Positions 34,702-43,735 of a DNA stretch of 50,367 bases are shown one piece after another. The notes beneath the pieces are model-generated. The model saw nothing but the letters and a program-made list of their open reading frames with translations, searched no databases and was not told the origin of the DNA. The position numbers were made by a program, and so were the translations under genes. The DNA comes from Deltaproteobacteria bacterium (GTDB taxonomy: Bacteria; Desulfobacterota; Desulfomonilia; Desulfomonilales; Desulfomonilaceae). The stretch's first letter is position 1, and the number at the start of each line of letters is the position of its first letter. The DNA lies in NCBI GenBank assembly GCA_021777225.1, contig JAJYDQ010000025.1:1-50367 (forward strand), written 5' to 3'.

Positions 34702-36087
34702 ATGAACAAAACTTTCACTTCCAGGCTCGAAGAATTACTCGGATCCAGGAAAGTCCTTTCATCAGAATCCGAACTCCTCTGCTATTCCTATGACGCTACG
34801 CCCCTTACTTCCTTCAAACCTGACGCCATCGTGCGCGCTTACAACGAAGAAGACATACAAAAAGTTCTCGAATTCGCCACGCAGGAAAATATCCCCGTAA
34901 CCACCCGTGGCAGTGGAACTGGTCTCAGCGGTGGTTCTGTTCCTGTCAAAGGCGGAATTGTGCTCGTTACTACCGCTATGAACAAAATTGTTGAAATTGA
35001 TTCTGAAGACCTTTCTGTAACTGTCGAGCCGGGGGTAATAACCGCCAATTTGCACTCTGCTGTCGAGGCCCTGGATCTTTTTTATCCTCCTGACCCAGGA
35101 AGCATGAAGATTTCCACTATTGGGGGCAATGTCGCGGAAAACGCCGGAGGTTTACGTGGTCTAAAATATGGAATTACCGGCGATTACGTCATGAGTATTG
35201 ACACTTTTTTGGTCGACGGTTCCAAAGTGAGGTACGGCACTAAGTGCGTAAAGGACGTTGCGGGATATAATATGACAAAGTTCCTTGTGGGAACCGAAGG
35301 AACGATAGGCGTCTTCTCGAAAATCGTCCTGAAACTCGTCCCAAAACCAAAAACCAAAAAGACTTTCCTGGCTCTATACGATGACGTTATCGACGCTGCC
35401 CGAACTGTTTCAACCATAATATCTCGGAAAGTGATCCCTTCTACTCTAGAACTTATGGATCAGTCCACAGTAAATTGCGTTGAGGACTATTCCCAGATTG
35501 GTTTACCCAGAGACGTAGCTGCTTTGTTACTGATAGAAACTGACGGGCACCCTGCGGTTGTCGCCGAAGAAGCCAATGTAATTGAAGAAGCTTGCAAAGC
35601 CAACAATGTCCGGACCTTGAAAATGGCCAGGAGCAAACAGGAATCCGACGAACTTTTCACCGCCAGACGTATGGCTCTTTCGGCGCTAGCCAGGTCAAAA
35701 CCCACCACGATACTTGAAGACATTACTGTTCCTCGTCCCGCGATTCCGGAAATGATGGCGCTCATACGTGAAGTAGCGGGGAAATTCAAGATTTTAATAG
35801 GCACATTCGGGCACGCAGGTGATGGCAATCTTCACCCAACCTGCTTGACCGATGAACGAGACCTGGACGAGATCCATAGGGTCCATGAGGCTTACGAGAT
35901 CATATTTGACAAAGCTATTAGCCTGGGCGGGACTATTTCCGGCGAACATGGCACAGGCATAGCAAAATCAAAATACCTACCGAGAATGGTCGGGCCAAAA
36001 GCTATCGAACTGATGCGCAGAATTAAGGCATGTTTTGATCCTACGGGTCGGTTGAATCCTGGCAAAATTTTCCCCATAGAAAGGTAA
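34702..36087 (+). CDS. glcD: FAD-linked D-lactate/glycolate oxidase subunit
   Basis: A 461-residue flavoprotein that oxidises D-lactate or glycolate to the keto acid. The PCMH-type FAD-binding domain has VTTRGSGTGLSGGSVPVKGG, PPDPGSMKISTIGGNVAENA and GVFSKIVLKL; the C-terminal substrate domain has FGHAGDGNLHPT and the end motif SGEHGTGIAKSKYLP. Length is normal for GlcD/Dld2. It begins the lactate operon and is followed nine bases later by its Fe-S partner. The choice of D-lactate over glycolate is inferred from the lactate permease and LutABC genes. Confidence 0.93.
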   Translation: MNKTFTSRLEELLGSRKVLSSESELLCYSYDATPLTSFKPDAIVRAYNEEDIQKVLEFATQENIPVTTRGSGTGLSGGSVPVKGGIVLVTTAMNKIVEIDSEDLSVTVEPGVITANLHSAVEALDLFYPPDPGSMKISTIGGNVAENAGGLRGLKYGITGDYVMSIDTFLVDGSKVRYGTKCVKDVAGYNMTKFLVGTEGTIGVFSKIVLKLVPKPKTKKTFLALYDDVIDAARTVSTIISRKVIPSTLELMDQSTVNCVEDYSQIGLPRDVAALLLIETDGHPAVVAEEANVIEEACKANNVRTLKMARSKQESDELFTARRMALSALARSKPTTILEDITVPRPAIPEMMALIREVAGKFKILIGTFGHAGDGNLHPTCLTDERDLDEIHRVHEAYEIIFDKAISLGGTISGEHGTGIAKSKYLPRMVGPKAIELMRRIKACFDPTGRLNPGKIFPIER

Positions 36088-36095
36088 ACCGACCA

Positions 36096-37418
36096 ATGCG
36101 GAAACATCTCAATCCGGATGATATTGCTTTGGCCCTATCAACTTTGGATGTTCACGATTACGGAGATGTGTTACAGTGTATGCGGTGCGGACTATGTCTT
36201 CCTACATGCCCAACCTACCGAACTGACGGAGTGGAAACACAGTCCCCTCGTGGACGGGTGGCCCTTATAAAGGCGGTTATAGATGGGAAGATGAAAGCTT
36301 CAGAGGAGTTTGTAGACCATATATATCACTGTCTCGACTGCCGAAATTGCCAGACTGTGTGCCCAGCGGGAGTTAGAGCCGGCGAATTGGTGCTGGAAGC
36401 TCGCTATCGCATTGAAGAAAATCGAACCCAACCTTTAATCAAGAAATTCCTTTTGAATTACGCTATCCTGGATCAGAAAAGACTGGCTAAACTGTTGGCC
36501 CCCCTCAAAATTTATCAAATTTCAGGGCTTCAGGCATTAGTCAGAAAATATGACATTCTAAAGCTGATTTCTGATGATCTCCAATTCATGGAGGCCCTTT
36601 CCCCCAAGTTGCCTGCACATCCTCTATCTGAACAAATTCCCGAAGAAATCCCTGCGTTAGGAGTTGAACGCGGTCGGGTCGGTTTTTTTCTCGGCTGTGC
36701 GATGAATCTTATCTTTGCCGACACTAGTAGGGCTACAATCGATAATTTGAACAGAGCGGGCTTCAGAGTAATTGTTCCGAAAGAAATTCAGTGTTGCGGA
36801 ACACCGAATATTGCGGAAGGTGAACGAAAGATCTACAGGGAAATGGCGGAGAATACCATCAGGATCTTCGCAGACAGGCGGGTCGATTATGTTGTCACTG
36901 ACTGTGCGGCCTGCGGATCGGAACTAAAGACCTATCGTGAAATATTTCGAAAGAACCCTACATTTTCAGGTAAGGCTGAAGAATTTTCGAACAAAGTCAG
37001 AGATGTTTCCGAATTTTTAGACTCAGTTTGGACACCTGATATTAAGCTCGGCCCGGCGCCGGAAATTGCGTGTTTCCATGACCCGTGTCATTTGAGACAC
37101 GGCCAGAAATTGACCTCCCCCCAAAGAAATCTTCTGAACAGAATTCCACAACTGGATTACCGGGAACTGCCGGATGAAGGCCAGTGCTGCGGGTCCGCCG
37201 GAATCTACAATATTACCCACAGAAATCGTTCAATGAAAATTTTGCAATCCAAGATTGAAGCCATAGAGAAAACGAAGGCCCAAACTGTGATAAGTTCTAA
37301 TCCTGGCTGTTTGATGCAACTGTCCTACGGCGCCGCACATTGGAACAAGGCCTGGAATATAGTTCATATATCCGAAGTTCTTAACCGTTCCCTGCGCGCA
37401 GGGGAGAAAACTGGTTAA
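36096..37418 (+). CDS. glcF: GlcF-type Fe-S subunit with two CCG domains
   Basis: A 440-residue electron-transfer partner of GlcD. Two [4Fe-4S] motifs are at CMRCGLCLPTCPTYR (about 29-43) and CLDCRNCQTVCPAG (about 78-92). Two CCG (heterodisulfide-reductase-like) cysteine domains follow: GCAMNLIF with IQCCGTP and CFHDPCHLRHG with GQCCGSAG. It passes electrons from the flavin towards the quinone pool or another carrier. Together with glcD it forms a D-lactate dehydrogenase complex. Confidence 0.94.
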   Translation: MRKHLNPDDIALALSTLDVHDYGDVLQCMRCGLCLPTCPTYRTDGVETQSPRGRVALIKAVIDGKMKASEEFVDHIYHCLDCRNCQTVCPAGVRAGELVLEARYRIEENRTQPLIKKFLLNYAILDQKRLAKLLAPLKIYQISGLQALVRKYDILKLISDDLQFMEALSPKLPAHPLSEQIPEEIPALGVERGRVGFFLGCAMNLIFADTSRATIDNLNRAGFRVIVPKEIQCCGTPNIAEGERKIYREMAENTIRIFADRRVDYVVTDCAACGSELKTYREIFRKNPTFSGKAEEFSNKVRDVSEFLDSVWTPDIKLGPAPEIACFHDPCHLRHGQKLTSPQRNLLNRIPQLDYRELPDEGQCCGSAGIYNITHRNRSMKILQSKIEAIEKTKAQTVISSNPGCLMQLSYGAAHWNKAWNIVHISEVLNRSLRAGEKTG

Positions 37419-37596
37419 ACAACGGATGGTATGCTGTTGGATTGTAAAAGGATCTGACGGTAGAGAATGGTCTAGAGACATTTTAAGTAATTGAATTGGT
37501 TGACTGGAAATTTTTGACATTAGTGGGGGGCAATGGGGGAAAGGGGTTGCCCTTAAGTTCCAATCTAATTCAAAAGATCAAGAGGAGGCTTGGATT

Positions 37597-39237
37597 ATGC
37601 CCTGGCACCAGATTTATGATCCGTTTAACAATGTGACGCTTTCCACTCTTTTCGCAGCATTGCCCATTGTAGTGCTTTTGGGAACTTTGGGCTTCTTACG
37701 AATGAAAGCTCATTGGGCCGCAATCCTGGGCCTGGTTACAGCATTGGTAGTAGCCATCGTGTTTTTCAAGATGCCTGCAGGCTTGGCGCTGGCTTCAGCA
37801 GGTTATGGGGCTGCTTTCGGCCTTCTTCCAATAGGCTGGATAGTCCTGAATGTTATATTCCTGTACCAGCTAACCAAAGACAAAGGTGAGTTTCAGGTAT
37901 TACAAGAGTCATTGACTGGCGTAACAAACGACACCCGTCTTCAGTTGGTCCTGATTGCGTTTGCGTTTGGCGCTTTTTTCGAAGGAGCTGCAGGATTTGG
38001 AACTCCGGTCGCTGTCACAGCAGCGATTCTAATTGGCCTTGGGTTTAGCCCACTCCAGGCTTCCGGATTGTCGCTCATCGCCAACACTGCCCCGGTGGCT
38101 TTTGGCGCCTTAGGTATTCCGGTTATAACACTTGCCGCAGTTTCTGGCCTTGATGTACACGATTTGAGTTCAATGGTCGGGCGACAGTTGCCATTCTTCT
38201 CAGTATTGATACCATTTTGGTTGGTTTGGGCTTTTGCCGGATTCCGAGGCATGGTCCAGGTATGGCCGGCCCTGCTGGTTGCCGGAGTCTTCTTCGCAAT
38301 CCCACAGTTCCTGGTTTCCAACTTTCATGGCCCCTGGCTCGTTGATATTGTAGCGTCTCTCTGCTCTATGGCCGCAGTAACAATATTCTTGCTTAGATGG
38401 CACCCTAAACATATATGGGGACATGACGGGCATGACGAAAACGCCGACTGTCGCGCGTGTCACGGATATTCCACCAATCAGGTGGTCAGAGCTTGGACTC
38501 CTTGGATAATACTTAGTGTGTTGGTATTTATCTGGGGACTGCCTCAGATAAAATCTTTTCTTGATGGCCTGTTGATATTCAAGTATCCCATTTCAAGCCT
38601 GAACAACATGGTTATGCGCGTGCCACCGGTAGTGACGGCGGCCAAGGCTGAGCCCGCTGTATACATGTTCAACATTCTGTCCGCTACAGGTTCAGGTATT
38701 TTCATTGCGGCGGTAATATCCGCAATACTGATGGGGTATTCGATAGCCGAGACCTTCAGAGTCTATTTTCGAACAATTGCGAGAGTGAGATTCTCCCTTT
38801 TGACTATAGCCGCTATGTTAGCGCTAGGGTTCACCACCAGATACTCCGGATTGGACGCGACTTTGGGACTTGCTTTCGCAAAAACGGGTCACCTGTATCC
38901 TTTCTTTGGAACTCTCCTCGGTTGGTTGGGGGTGGCGTTGACAGGTTCGGACACCGCGTCCAACGTTCTATTCGGGAGTTTGCAGAGAATTTCCGCCGAA
39001 CAGCTCGGTATCAGCTCAAATCTAATGGCATCGGCCAATAGCTCCGGTGGTGTTATGGGTAAGATGATTGACGCTCAAAGTATCGTTGTCGCAAGTACTG
39101 CGACCCAATGGTATGGTCATGAAGGTGACATCTTGCGATATGTTTTCTTTCATAGTTTGGCGTTAGCTTCGCTCGTTGGAATTCTGGTTTTTCTGCAAGC
39201 ATATGTGTTCCCGTTTACCCAAATGGTGGTCAAGTGA
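37597..39237 (+). CDS. lctP: L-lactate permease
   Basis: A 546-residue proton-linked lactate transporter of the LctP/GlcA family with about 13 membrane helices. Conserved FFEGAAGFGTPVAVTAA and LTGSDTASNVLFGSLQ motifs are visible. GAGGAGG lies just before the ATG. It sits between the glcDF and lutABC genes, which assigns it to lactate uptake. A His- and Cys-containing cytoplasmic loop (about 268-290, HDGHDENADCRACHG) is not a usual part of the family and could bind metal. Confidence 0.94.
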   Translation: MPWHQIYDPFNNVTLSTLFAALPIVVLLGTLGFLRMKAHWAAILGLVTALVVAIVFFKMPAGLALASAGYGAAFGLLPIGWIVLNVIFLYQLTKDKGEFQVLQESLTGVTNDTRLQLVLIAFAFGAFFEGAAGFGTPVAVTAAILIGLGFSPLQASGLSLIANTAPVAFGALGIPVITLAAVSGLDVHDLSSMVGRQLPFFSVLIPFWLVWAFAGFRGMVQVWPALLVAGVFFAIPQFLVSNFHGPWLVDIVASLCSMAAVTIFLLRWHPKHIWGHDGHDENADCRACHGYSTNQVVRAWTPWIILSVLVFIWGLPQIKSFLDGLLIFKYPISSLNNMVMRVPPVVTAAKAEPAVYMFNILSATGSGIFIAAVISAILMGYSIAETFRVYFRTIARVRFSLLTIAAMLALGFTTRYSGLDATLGLAFAKTGHLYPFFGTLLGWLGVALTGSDTASNVLFGSLQRISAEQLGISSNLMASANSSGGVMGKMIDAQSIVVASTATQWYGHEGDILRYVFFHSLALASLVGILVFLQAYVFPFTQMVVK

Positions 39238-39322
39238 TAAAAACACCAATAATCATCTCTCTGAGTGTTGGTTTATAGAGAGTCGACACAGTTGGGCCGG
39301 TTCCAAAAACTGAGGTAAAAAA

Positions 39323-40048
39323 ATGAGAGTTCAGCTCTTTGCTACTTGTCTTGTTGACACATTCTTTCCTGAAACGGGAGAAGCGGTTGTTAAACTTCTC
39401 AGACATTACGGGGTCGATGTCAGTTACCCTAAAGAGCAAACATGCTGCGGAAAACCCCCTAATAGCGCGGGCTATAGAAAAGAAGCCAGGAAAGCGGCGG
39501 AGCACTTCATTTCAGTTTTTGATGGAACCGACCCGATTGTTATCCCGTCGGGATCATGCGCTTCAATGGTAAAAAACCATTACCCGGATCTCTTTAAGGA
39601 TGCCCCAAAGATGTTTAGGAAAGCTGAAGCGGTAGCTCGGAGAACCTTTGAATTCTCCCAGTTTCTGGTTCATGTTCTAAAAGCTCACGAGTCAGGGTTT
39701 CCAAACGGATGTGGGAAAATAACCTATCACGCTTCATGTCAATTAACACGGGAACTCGGTGTCAGAACTGAACCGATCGACCTGCTGAACTCCATAAAGG
39801 GAGCGCAGTTCGTCCCCATGAAGAATGCGGATCGTTGTTGTGGTTTTGGCGGCGTTTTCATGGGAAAAATGCCGGAAATCTCAATGGCTCTGGCCGATGA
39901 CAAAGTTGACTCCGTTCTGGAAACGAAAGTGGACACAGTTACCGGCTGTGATCATGGGTGTCTGATGAACATCATTGATGCGACAAAACGCAGAGGCGGA
40001 GGTTTCGAAGTTAAACATCTTGCGGTAGTTTTGGCGGAGGCGCTATGA
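39323..40048 (+). CDS. lutA: L-lactate oxidation Fe-S protein LutA (CCG)
   Basis: A 241-residue LutA/YkgE protein, part of the LutABC complex that oxidises L-lactate to pyruvate. Two CCG cysteine motifs are present: EQTCCGKPP and DRCCGFGG, with the upstream partners ATCLVDTFFP and YHASCQLTRE. The ATG is preceded by GAGGT. It overlaps lutB by four bases. LutA and LutB carry the Fe-S clusters of the complex. Confidence 0.94.
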   Translation: MRVQLFATCLVDTFFPETGEAVVKLLRHYGVDVSYPKEQTCCGKPPNSAGYRKEARKAAEHFISVFDGTDPIVIPSGSCASMVKNHYPDLFKDAPKMFRKAEAVARRTFEFSQFLVHVLKAHESGFPNGCGKITYHASCQLTRELGVRTEPIDLLNSIKGAQFVPMKNADRCCGFGGVFMGKMPEISMALADDKVDSVLETKVDTVTGCDHGCLMNIIDATKRRGGGFEVKHLAVVLAEAL

Positions 40049-41409
40049 AGACAGGCGCTGGACAATCAATAAACTTTAGGGATAATGCTCGCCGAGCGAT
40101 TGAGAACCCCACGTTGAGGCGCGCCATGCGCAACGCTACTGAGTCGTTCAGACAGAAGCGGAGCGATGCAATTGTAGGGATGCCGTTTCAACAGTGGCGA
40201 GAACAGGCGTCTGAGTTGAGAAGGACCGTAATCGGTGACATCAACGGCTATGTAGATGAATTCGCGGTGAATGCTACGAAGCGAGGCGCCATAGTTCACA
40301 GGGTTAAAACAGCGGGAGACGCCAGGGATTTAATCGGCGCCATCCTCAAAGATAACGGCGCAAAGAATATCGTAAAATCAAAATCCATGGTGACGGAGGA
40401 GATTCACCTAAACAAACACCTAGAGAGTCTGGGTCTTCGAGTAATAGAGACGGACCTCGGGGAATATATTATCCAGATTGCCGGGGAAACGCCGTCGCAC
40501 ATTATAGTCCCAGCTATTCACAAGAGTCGCGAGCAAATTGGCCGACTATTCTGCGAAAAACTAAGCTGCGATTTTAGTGACGATCCCACTGTCCTCACCA
40601 ATACCGCCAGAGGAATTTTGAGACAGGAATTCCTTACAGCCGACGCCGCAATTTCCGGGGCGAATTGTTACATTGCCGATACCGGTAGTGTCGTCCTTTT
40701 TACCAATGAGGGAAATGGTCGAATGGTCACGACCTTACCGCCTTTGCATATAGTCGTGACGTCTATTGAAAAGGCTCTTCCATCGATCGAAAACCTTCCA
40801 CTGTTGATGCGGCTGTTGCCACGTTCCGCCACTGGTCAGACCCTCACCAGTTACTTGTCCATTATAACTGGCGCCAGGATGCCTGGCGCGGCAACAGGAG
40901 CAAAACAGCTCCACATAGTTTTGCTCGACAATGGAAGGTCTGAAATAGCCAGGGGGCCATATAGAGAGATCCTGAAATGTATCAAATGCGGGGCATGCAT
41001 GAACGTTTGTCCGGTATATGGCATGATTGGAGGCCACGCGTATGACTCCACTTATCCAGGTCCGATGGGTGTAATCCTGAGTACCCTCCTCAATGGAATT
41101 GAGAACGCGCACCCATTGCTCGATGCGACAACTCTCTGTGGCGCGTGCGCAGAAGCTTGCCCGGTTAAAGTCCCATTGTTGAAACTTCTTTACGAATTAC
41201 GCGAAATGAGAGTCGAAAAGGGTTACAATAAAACTGTGGAAAGTCTTGGTATGGCCGGTTTTGGCGTGGCCGCCAAGAATGCGCGTATCTTTCAGGCTGG
41301 CCAGACCTCAGCGAGGGCCTTGTGGTCCCTAGCTGGATTTTTATCACCTTTGACGGTGAACCGTCTTCCCAAACCTACTGATAGAACATTTAGACGGAGG
41401 TTCTCGTGA
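40045..41409 (+). CDS. lutB: L-lactate oxidation protein LutB
   Basis: A 454-residue LutB/YkgF protein. The N-terminal LutC-like (LUD) domain is followed by a ferredoxin-type pair, CIKCGACMNVCPVYG and CGACAEACPVKVP, in the C-terminal third. It is translationally coupled to lutA and lutC (four-base overlaps on both sides). Role: electron transfer and catalysis with LutA and LutC during L-lactate oxidation. Confidence 0.95.
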   Translation: MKTGAGQSINFRDNARRAIENPTLRRAMRNATESFRQKRSDAIVGMPFQQWREQASELRRTVIGDINGYVDEFAVNATKRGAIVHRVKTAGDARDLIGAILKDNGAKNIVKSKSMVTEEIHLNKHLESLGLRVIETDLGEYIIQIAGETPSHIIVPAIHKSREQIGRLFCEKLSCDFSDDPTVLTNTARGILRQEFLTADAAISGANCYIADTGSVVLFTNEGNGRMVTTLPPLHIVVTSIEKALPSIENLPLLMRLLPRSATGQTLTSYLSIITGARMPGAATGAKQLHIVLLDNGRSEIARGPYREILKCIKCGACMNVCPVYGMIGGHAYDSTYPGPMGVILSTLLNGIENAHPLLDATTLCGACAEACPVKVPLLKLLYELREMRVEKGYNKTVESLGMAGFGVAAKNARIFQAGQTSARALWSLAGFLSPLTVNRLPKPTDRTFRRRFS

Positions 41410-41903
41410 AAAACGAAGAAGCGGTAATCATTTTCATGGAAAATTCAGCCAAAGTAGCTGCCAGGCCGATACGCATTAACGGGATTACTCATATGAATGA
41501 AGTGTTAGGCGAGATCCTAGCCAATGAGCCGGCTATATATTGTCCTGGAATTTCGGAGCTTGAGAAATCCATTACTATCGACACAAAGCGTCGCGTCAAC
41601 GCTTATAGGGATGCGACCGTCGCAGTTGAAGAAAGCGTCGCAGGCATAGCCGAAACGGGCAGTGTAGTAGTTACAAGCGCAAATGGCAGAGCAGTTCAGG
41701 CAAGCTTGCTACCGGCCCATCACATAGCAATCTTATCTGCTGATAACATTTTCATGTCTCTTGACGACTTTTTCGCCGATCTAGGAAAAACTCCCCCCAC
41801 CAACCTAACTCTTATAACAGGGCCCAGCCGAACGGCAGACATTGAATTGACATTAACAATAGGTGTGCATGGGCCAGAGAAGGTTTCAATACTCGTTGTA
41901 TAG
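41406..41903 (+). CDS. lutC: L-lactate oxidation protein LutC
   Basis: A 165-residue LUD-domain protein starting with GTG 41406, inside the end of lutB. It keeps the conserved AETGSVVVTSANG, LPAHHIAILSA and GPSRTADIE motifs. It is somewhat shorter than the common 200-240 residue LutC, because the N-terminal helical part is reduced. It is the last gene of the lut operon. Confidence 0.9.
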   Translation: MKNEEAVIIFMENSAKVAARPIRINGITHMNEVLGEILANEPAIYCPGISELEKSITIDTKRRVNAYRDATVAVEESVAGIAETGSVVVTSANGRAVQASLLPAHHIAILSADNIFMSLDDFFADLGKTPPTNLTLITGPSRTADIELTLTIGVHGPEKVSILVV

Positions 41904-42071
41904 CAGCGTCAATTTTTTTGTTTGCTTTTTTTTAGTATTTCTAATAAACTTTAAATAAAGATACTCAATGAATTTATTGGGGACTTTGTGTCGTGCCAGA
42001 TTTTCGAAACCTGGGCATCGTGCGATGATAACTTCCTTTTACCCAAATTCTGAAAAGTGAGGCAGTTCACT

Positions 42072-42833
42072 ATGCGGGGGGTATCGATTGTCGTGCCGGC
42101 TTACAATAGTTCCATGACTTTGAGCATCCTGACCGAACGGATCTTTGAGACTATGGATGCCATGCACTGCGATCTTGAACTGGTCCTAGTCAATGATGGA
42201 AGCAATGACAAGACATGGGAGGTCATACGGGAGCTTGCCTCAACAAATGACAGAATCATTGGTCTCGACCTCTCAAGAAATTTTGGTCAACAAAACGCTT
42301 TGCTATGCGGGATACGTTTCGCAAGGTTCGACACATGCGTCACATTGGATGATGACCTCCAGCACCCACCGGAGGAACTGCCCAAACTCCTCAAAAAACT
42401 TGATGAAGGGTATGATGTAGTTTACGGCGTGCCTATTGTTTCACAACATGGACTGGTTCGAATTTTATGTTCAGTTTTCCTTAAATGGGTTGGCATGGTC
42501 TTTTTCAGGATCCGCAGGGCTACAATTCTCTCGGCGTTCAGGGCCTTTAGAAAAGACGCAATTGGTGGATTCCAGGACTTGCAAGGCCCATTGGTGTCGG
42601 TCGATGCGATACTCAATTGGAATACCAACAACTTTGCTCACATTAAAGTGCGACATGAGAGACGTATTTGTGGAAAATCCAATTACAACGTAATGAAATT
42701 ACTTGCTCTTTCAACAACAATGTGGTTTGGATACAACTTTGGGAGGTCCCCCAACAGGTCGGAAGGGCCTCCTTACATTATCCGTGAAATAGCTATAAAG
42801 AAATTAACATATATCGGACTAGGGGGGAACTGA
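42072..42833 (+). CDS. Family 2 glycosyltransferase, ArnC/GtrB-like, no C-terminal membrane helices
   Basis: A 253-residue GT2 enzyme with VVPAYNSS, VLVNDGSNDKTWEV, DLSRNFGQQNALLCGI and the DDDLQHPPEELPKLL motifs typical of dolichyl/undecaprenyl-phosphate sugar transferases. Its family usually ends in two membrane helices; here the protein stops soon after LLALSTTMWFGYNF, so it is shortened or has decayed at the end. GTGAGG lies before ATG 42072. It is followed directly by the acetyltransferase gene, suggesting transfer of an acylated amino sugar. Confidence 0.8.
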   Translation: MRGVSIVVPAYNSSMTLSILTERIFETMDAMHCDLELVLVNDGSNDKTWEVIRELASTNDRIIGLDLSRNFGQQNALLCGIRFARFDTCVTLDDDLQHPPEELPKLLKKLDEGYDVVYGVPIVSQHGLVRILCSVFLKWVGMVFFRIRRATILSAFRAFRKDAIGGFQDLQGPLVSVDAILNWNTNNFAHIKVRHERRICGKSNYNVMKLLALSTTMWFGYNFGRSPNRSEGPPYIIREIAIKKLTYIGLGGN

Positions 42834-43718
42834 ATGAAACCCGACCCAGCTAGCGGTAAACAAGGCATAACAGCCTTTTTTTCTCCAACAGAATCCAATC
42901 GTTTAAACAAGAGAGTTGTACGGTTTACGATCACCAGTTCAGGCATCGGCCCACTTCGGAAACTGATAGAGTCACATTATCCTGATCTCGCCATAGTACG
43001 GTTCCCGTCTCACAAGGTTGATCTCGTTAACGAACTCTACAGGTCTTTTCCGGAAGTAGTTTTCGGAGATTGTCTTGTTGAATACATGATTGATCTCGAA
43101 CAAGTTTCTGCTCCTAAAAATCAGGACGATTTTGATCTCGGCGTACTCGAGGCCGAAGAAATGCACTTTGAGGCCTTGGACCATATCGTCATGTACTCTT
43201 TTTCCAATTACAAGAATCATTACAGTCGCAATCCGCGCCTCAAAGGATTTGACTTGATCCCCGCCTACCAGGAATGGGTCAGAGCTAGCGTCACTTCCTT
43301 GGACAAAACATGTCTCCTTTTTTTTTACGACGACATTCTGTGCGGTTTCTTCTCCGCCGAGAAAGCTGGAACCGTTTACAGAGGGCTACTTTCGGGTGTC
43401 ATTCCCGCATATAGACGAAGTGGCGTTTTTAGAGGAATAATACGGTCTGTAAAATCCATCTTTCACCAGAATGGGGCTACTAAAATTGTGACTAACGTGT
43501 TGCTGGAAAATAGACCAGTCCACAAGGTCCTGCTAGGTGAAGGGTTCGTTATCAGCAATTCGTTCCTGACTATGCATTTAAATTTAAGAACATCTCACAC
43601 ATTGCCTCCGTCTCGGCGATGGGGGAAAACGTTCAGGTCAATAACATCAACACCGAGACGTCCGCGTCTGCGTTCACGTCATGCAGACTTACCAGTCGGC
43701 AATACAAAGACCGACTGA
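42834..43718 (+). CDS. GNAT acetyltransferase of the WecD/FdtC type
   Basis: A 294-residue protein whose C-terminal part is a GNAT domain (FYDDILCGFFSAEK, GVIPAYRRSGVFRGI, VLLENRPVHKVLLGEGF). This arrangement, an N-terminal region of unknown fold then GNAT, is seen in sugar-N-acetyltransferases that act on nucleotide-activated amino sugars. The last 45 residues are basic and simple and may be tail rather than fold. It lies one base after the GT2 gene and 17 bases before the aminotransferase gene. Confidence 0.75.
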   Translation: MKPDPASGKQGITAFFSPTESNRLNKRVVRFTITSSGIGPLRKLIESHYPDLAIVRFPSHKVDLVNELYRSFPEVVFGDCLVEYMIDLEQVSAPKNQDDFDLGVLEAEEMHFEALDHIVMYSFSNYKNHYSRNPRLKGFDLIPAYQEWVRASVTSLDKTCLLFFYDDILCGFFSAEKAGTVYRGLLSGVIPAYRRSGVFRGIIRSVKSIFHQNGATKIVTNVLLENRPVHKVLLGEGFVISNSFLTMHLNLRTSHTLPPSRRWGKTFRSITSTPRRPRLRSRHADLPVGNTKTD

Positions 43719-43735
43719 GAAACATTGGGGGGCAA

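Noticed and set aside
43619-43735. 39-residue N-terminal extension of the aminotransferase
   Set aside because: It overlaps the acetyltransferase gene and does not look like the family; ATG 43736 has a clear ribosome binding site.
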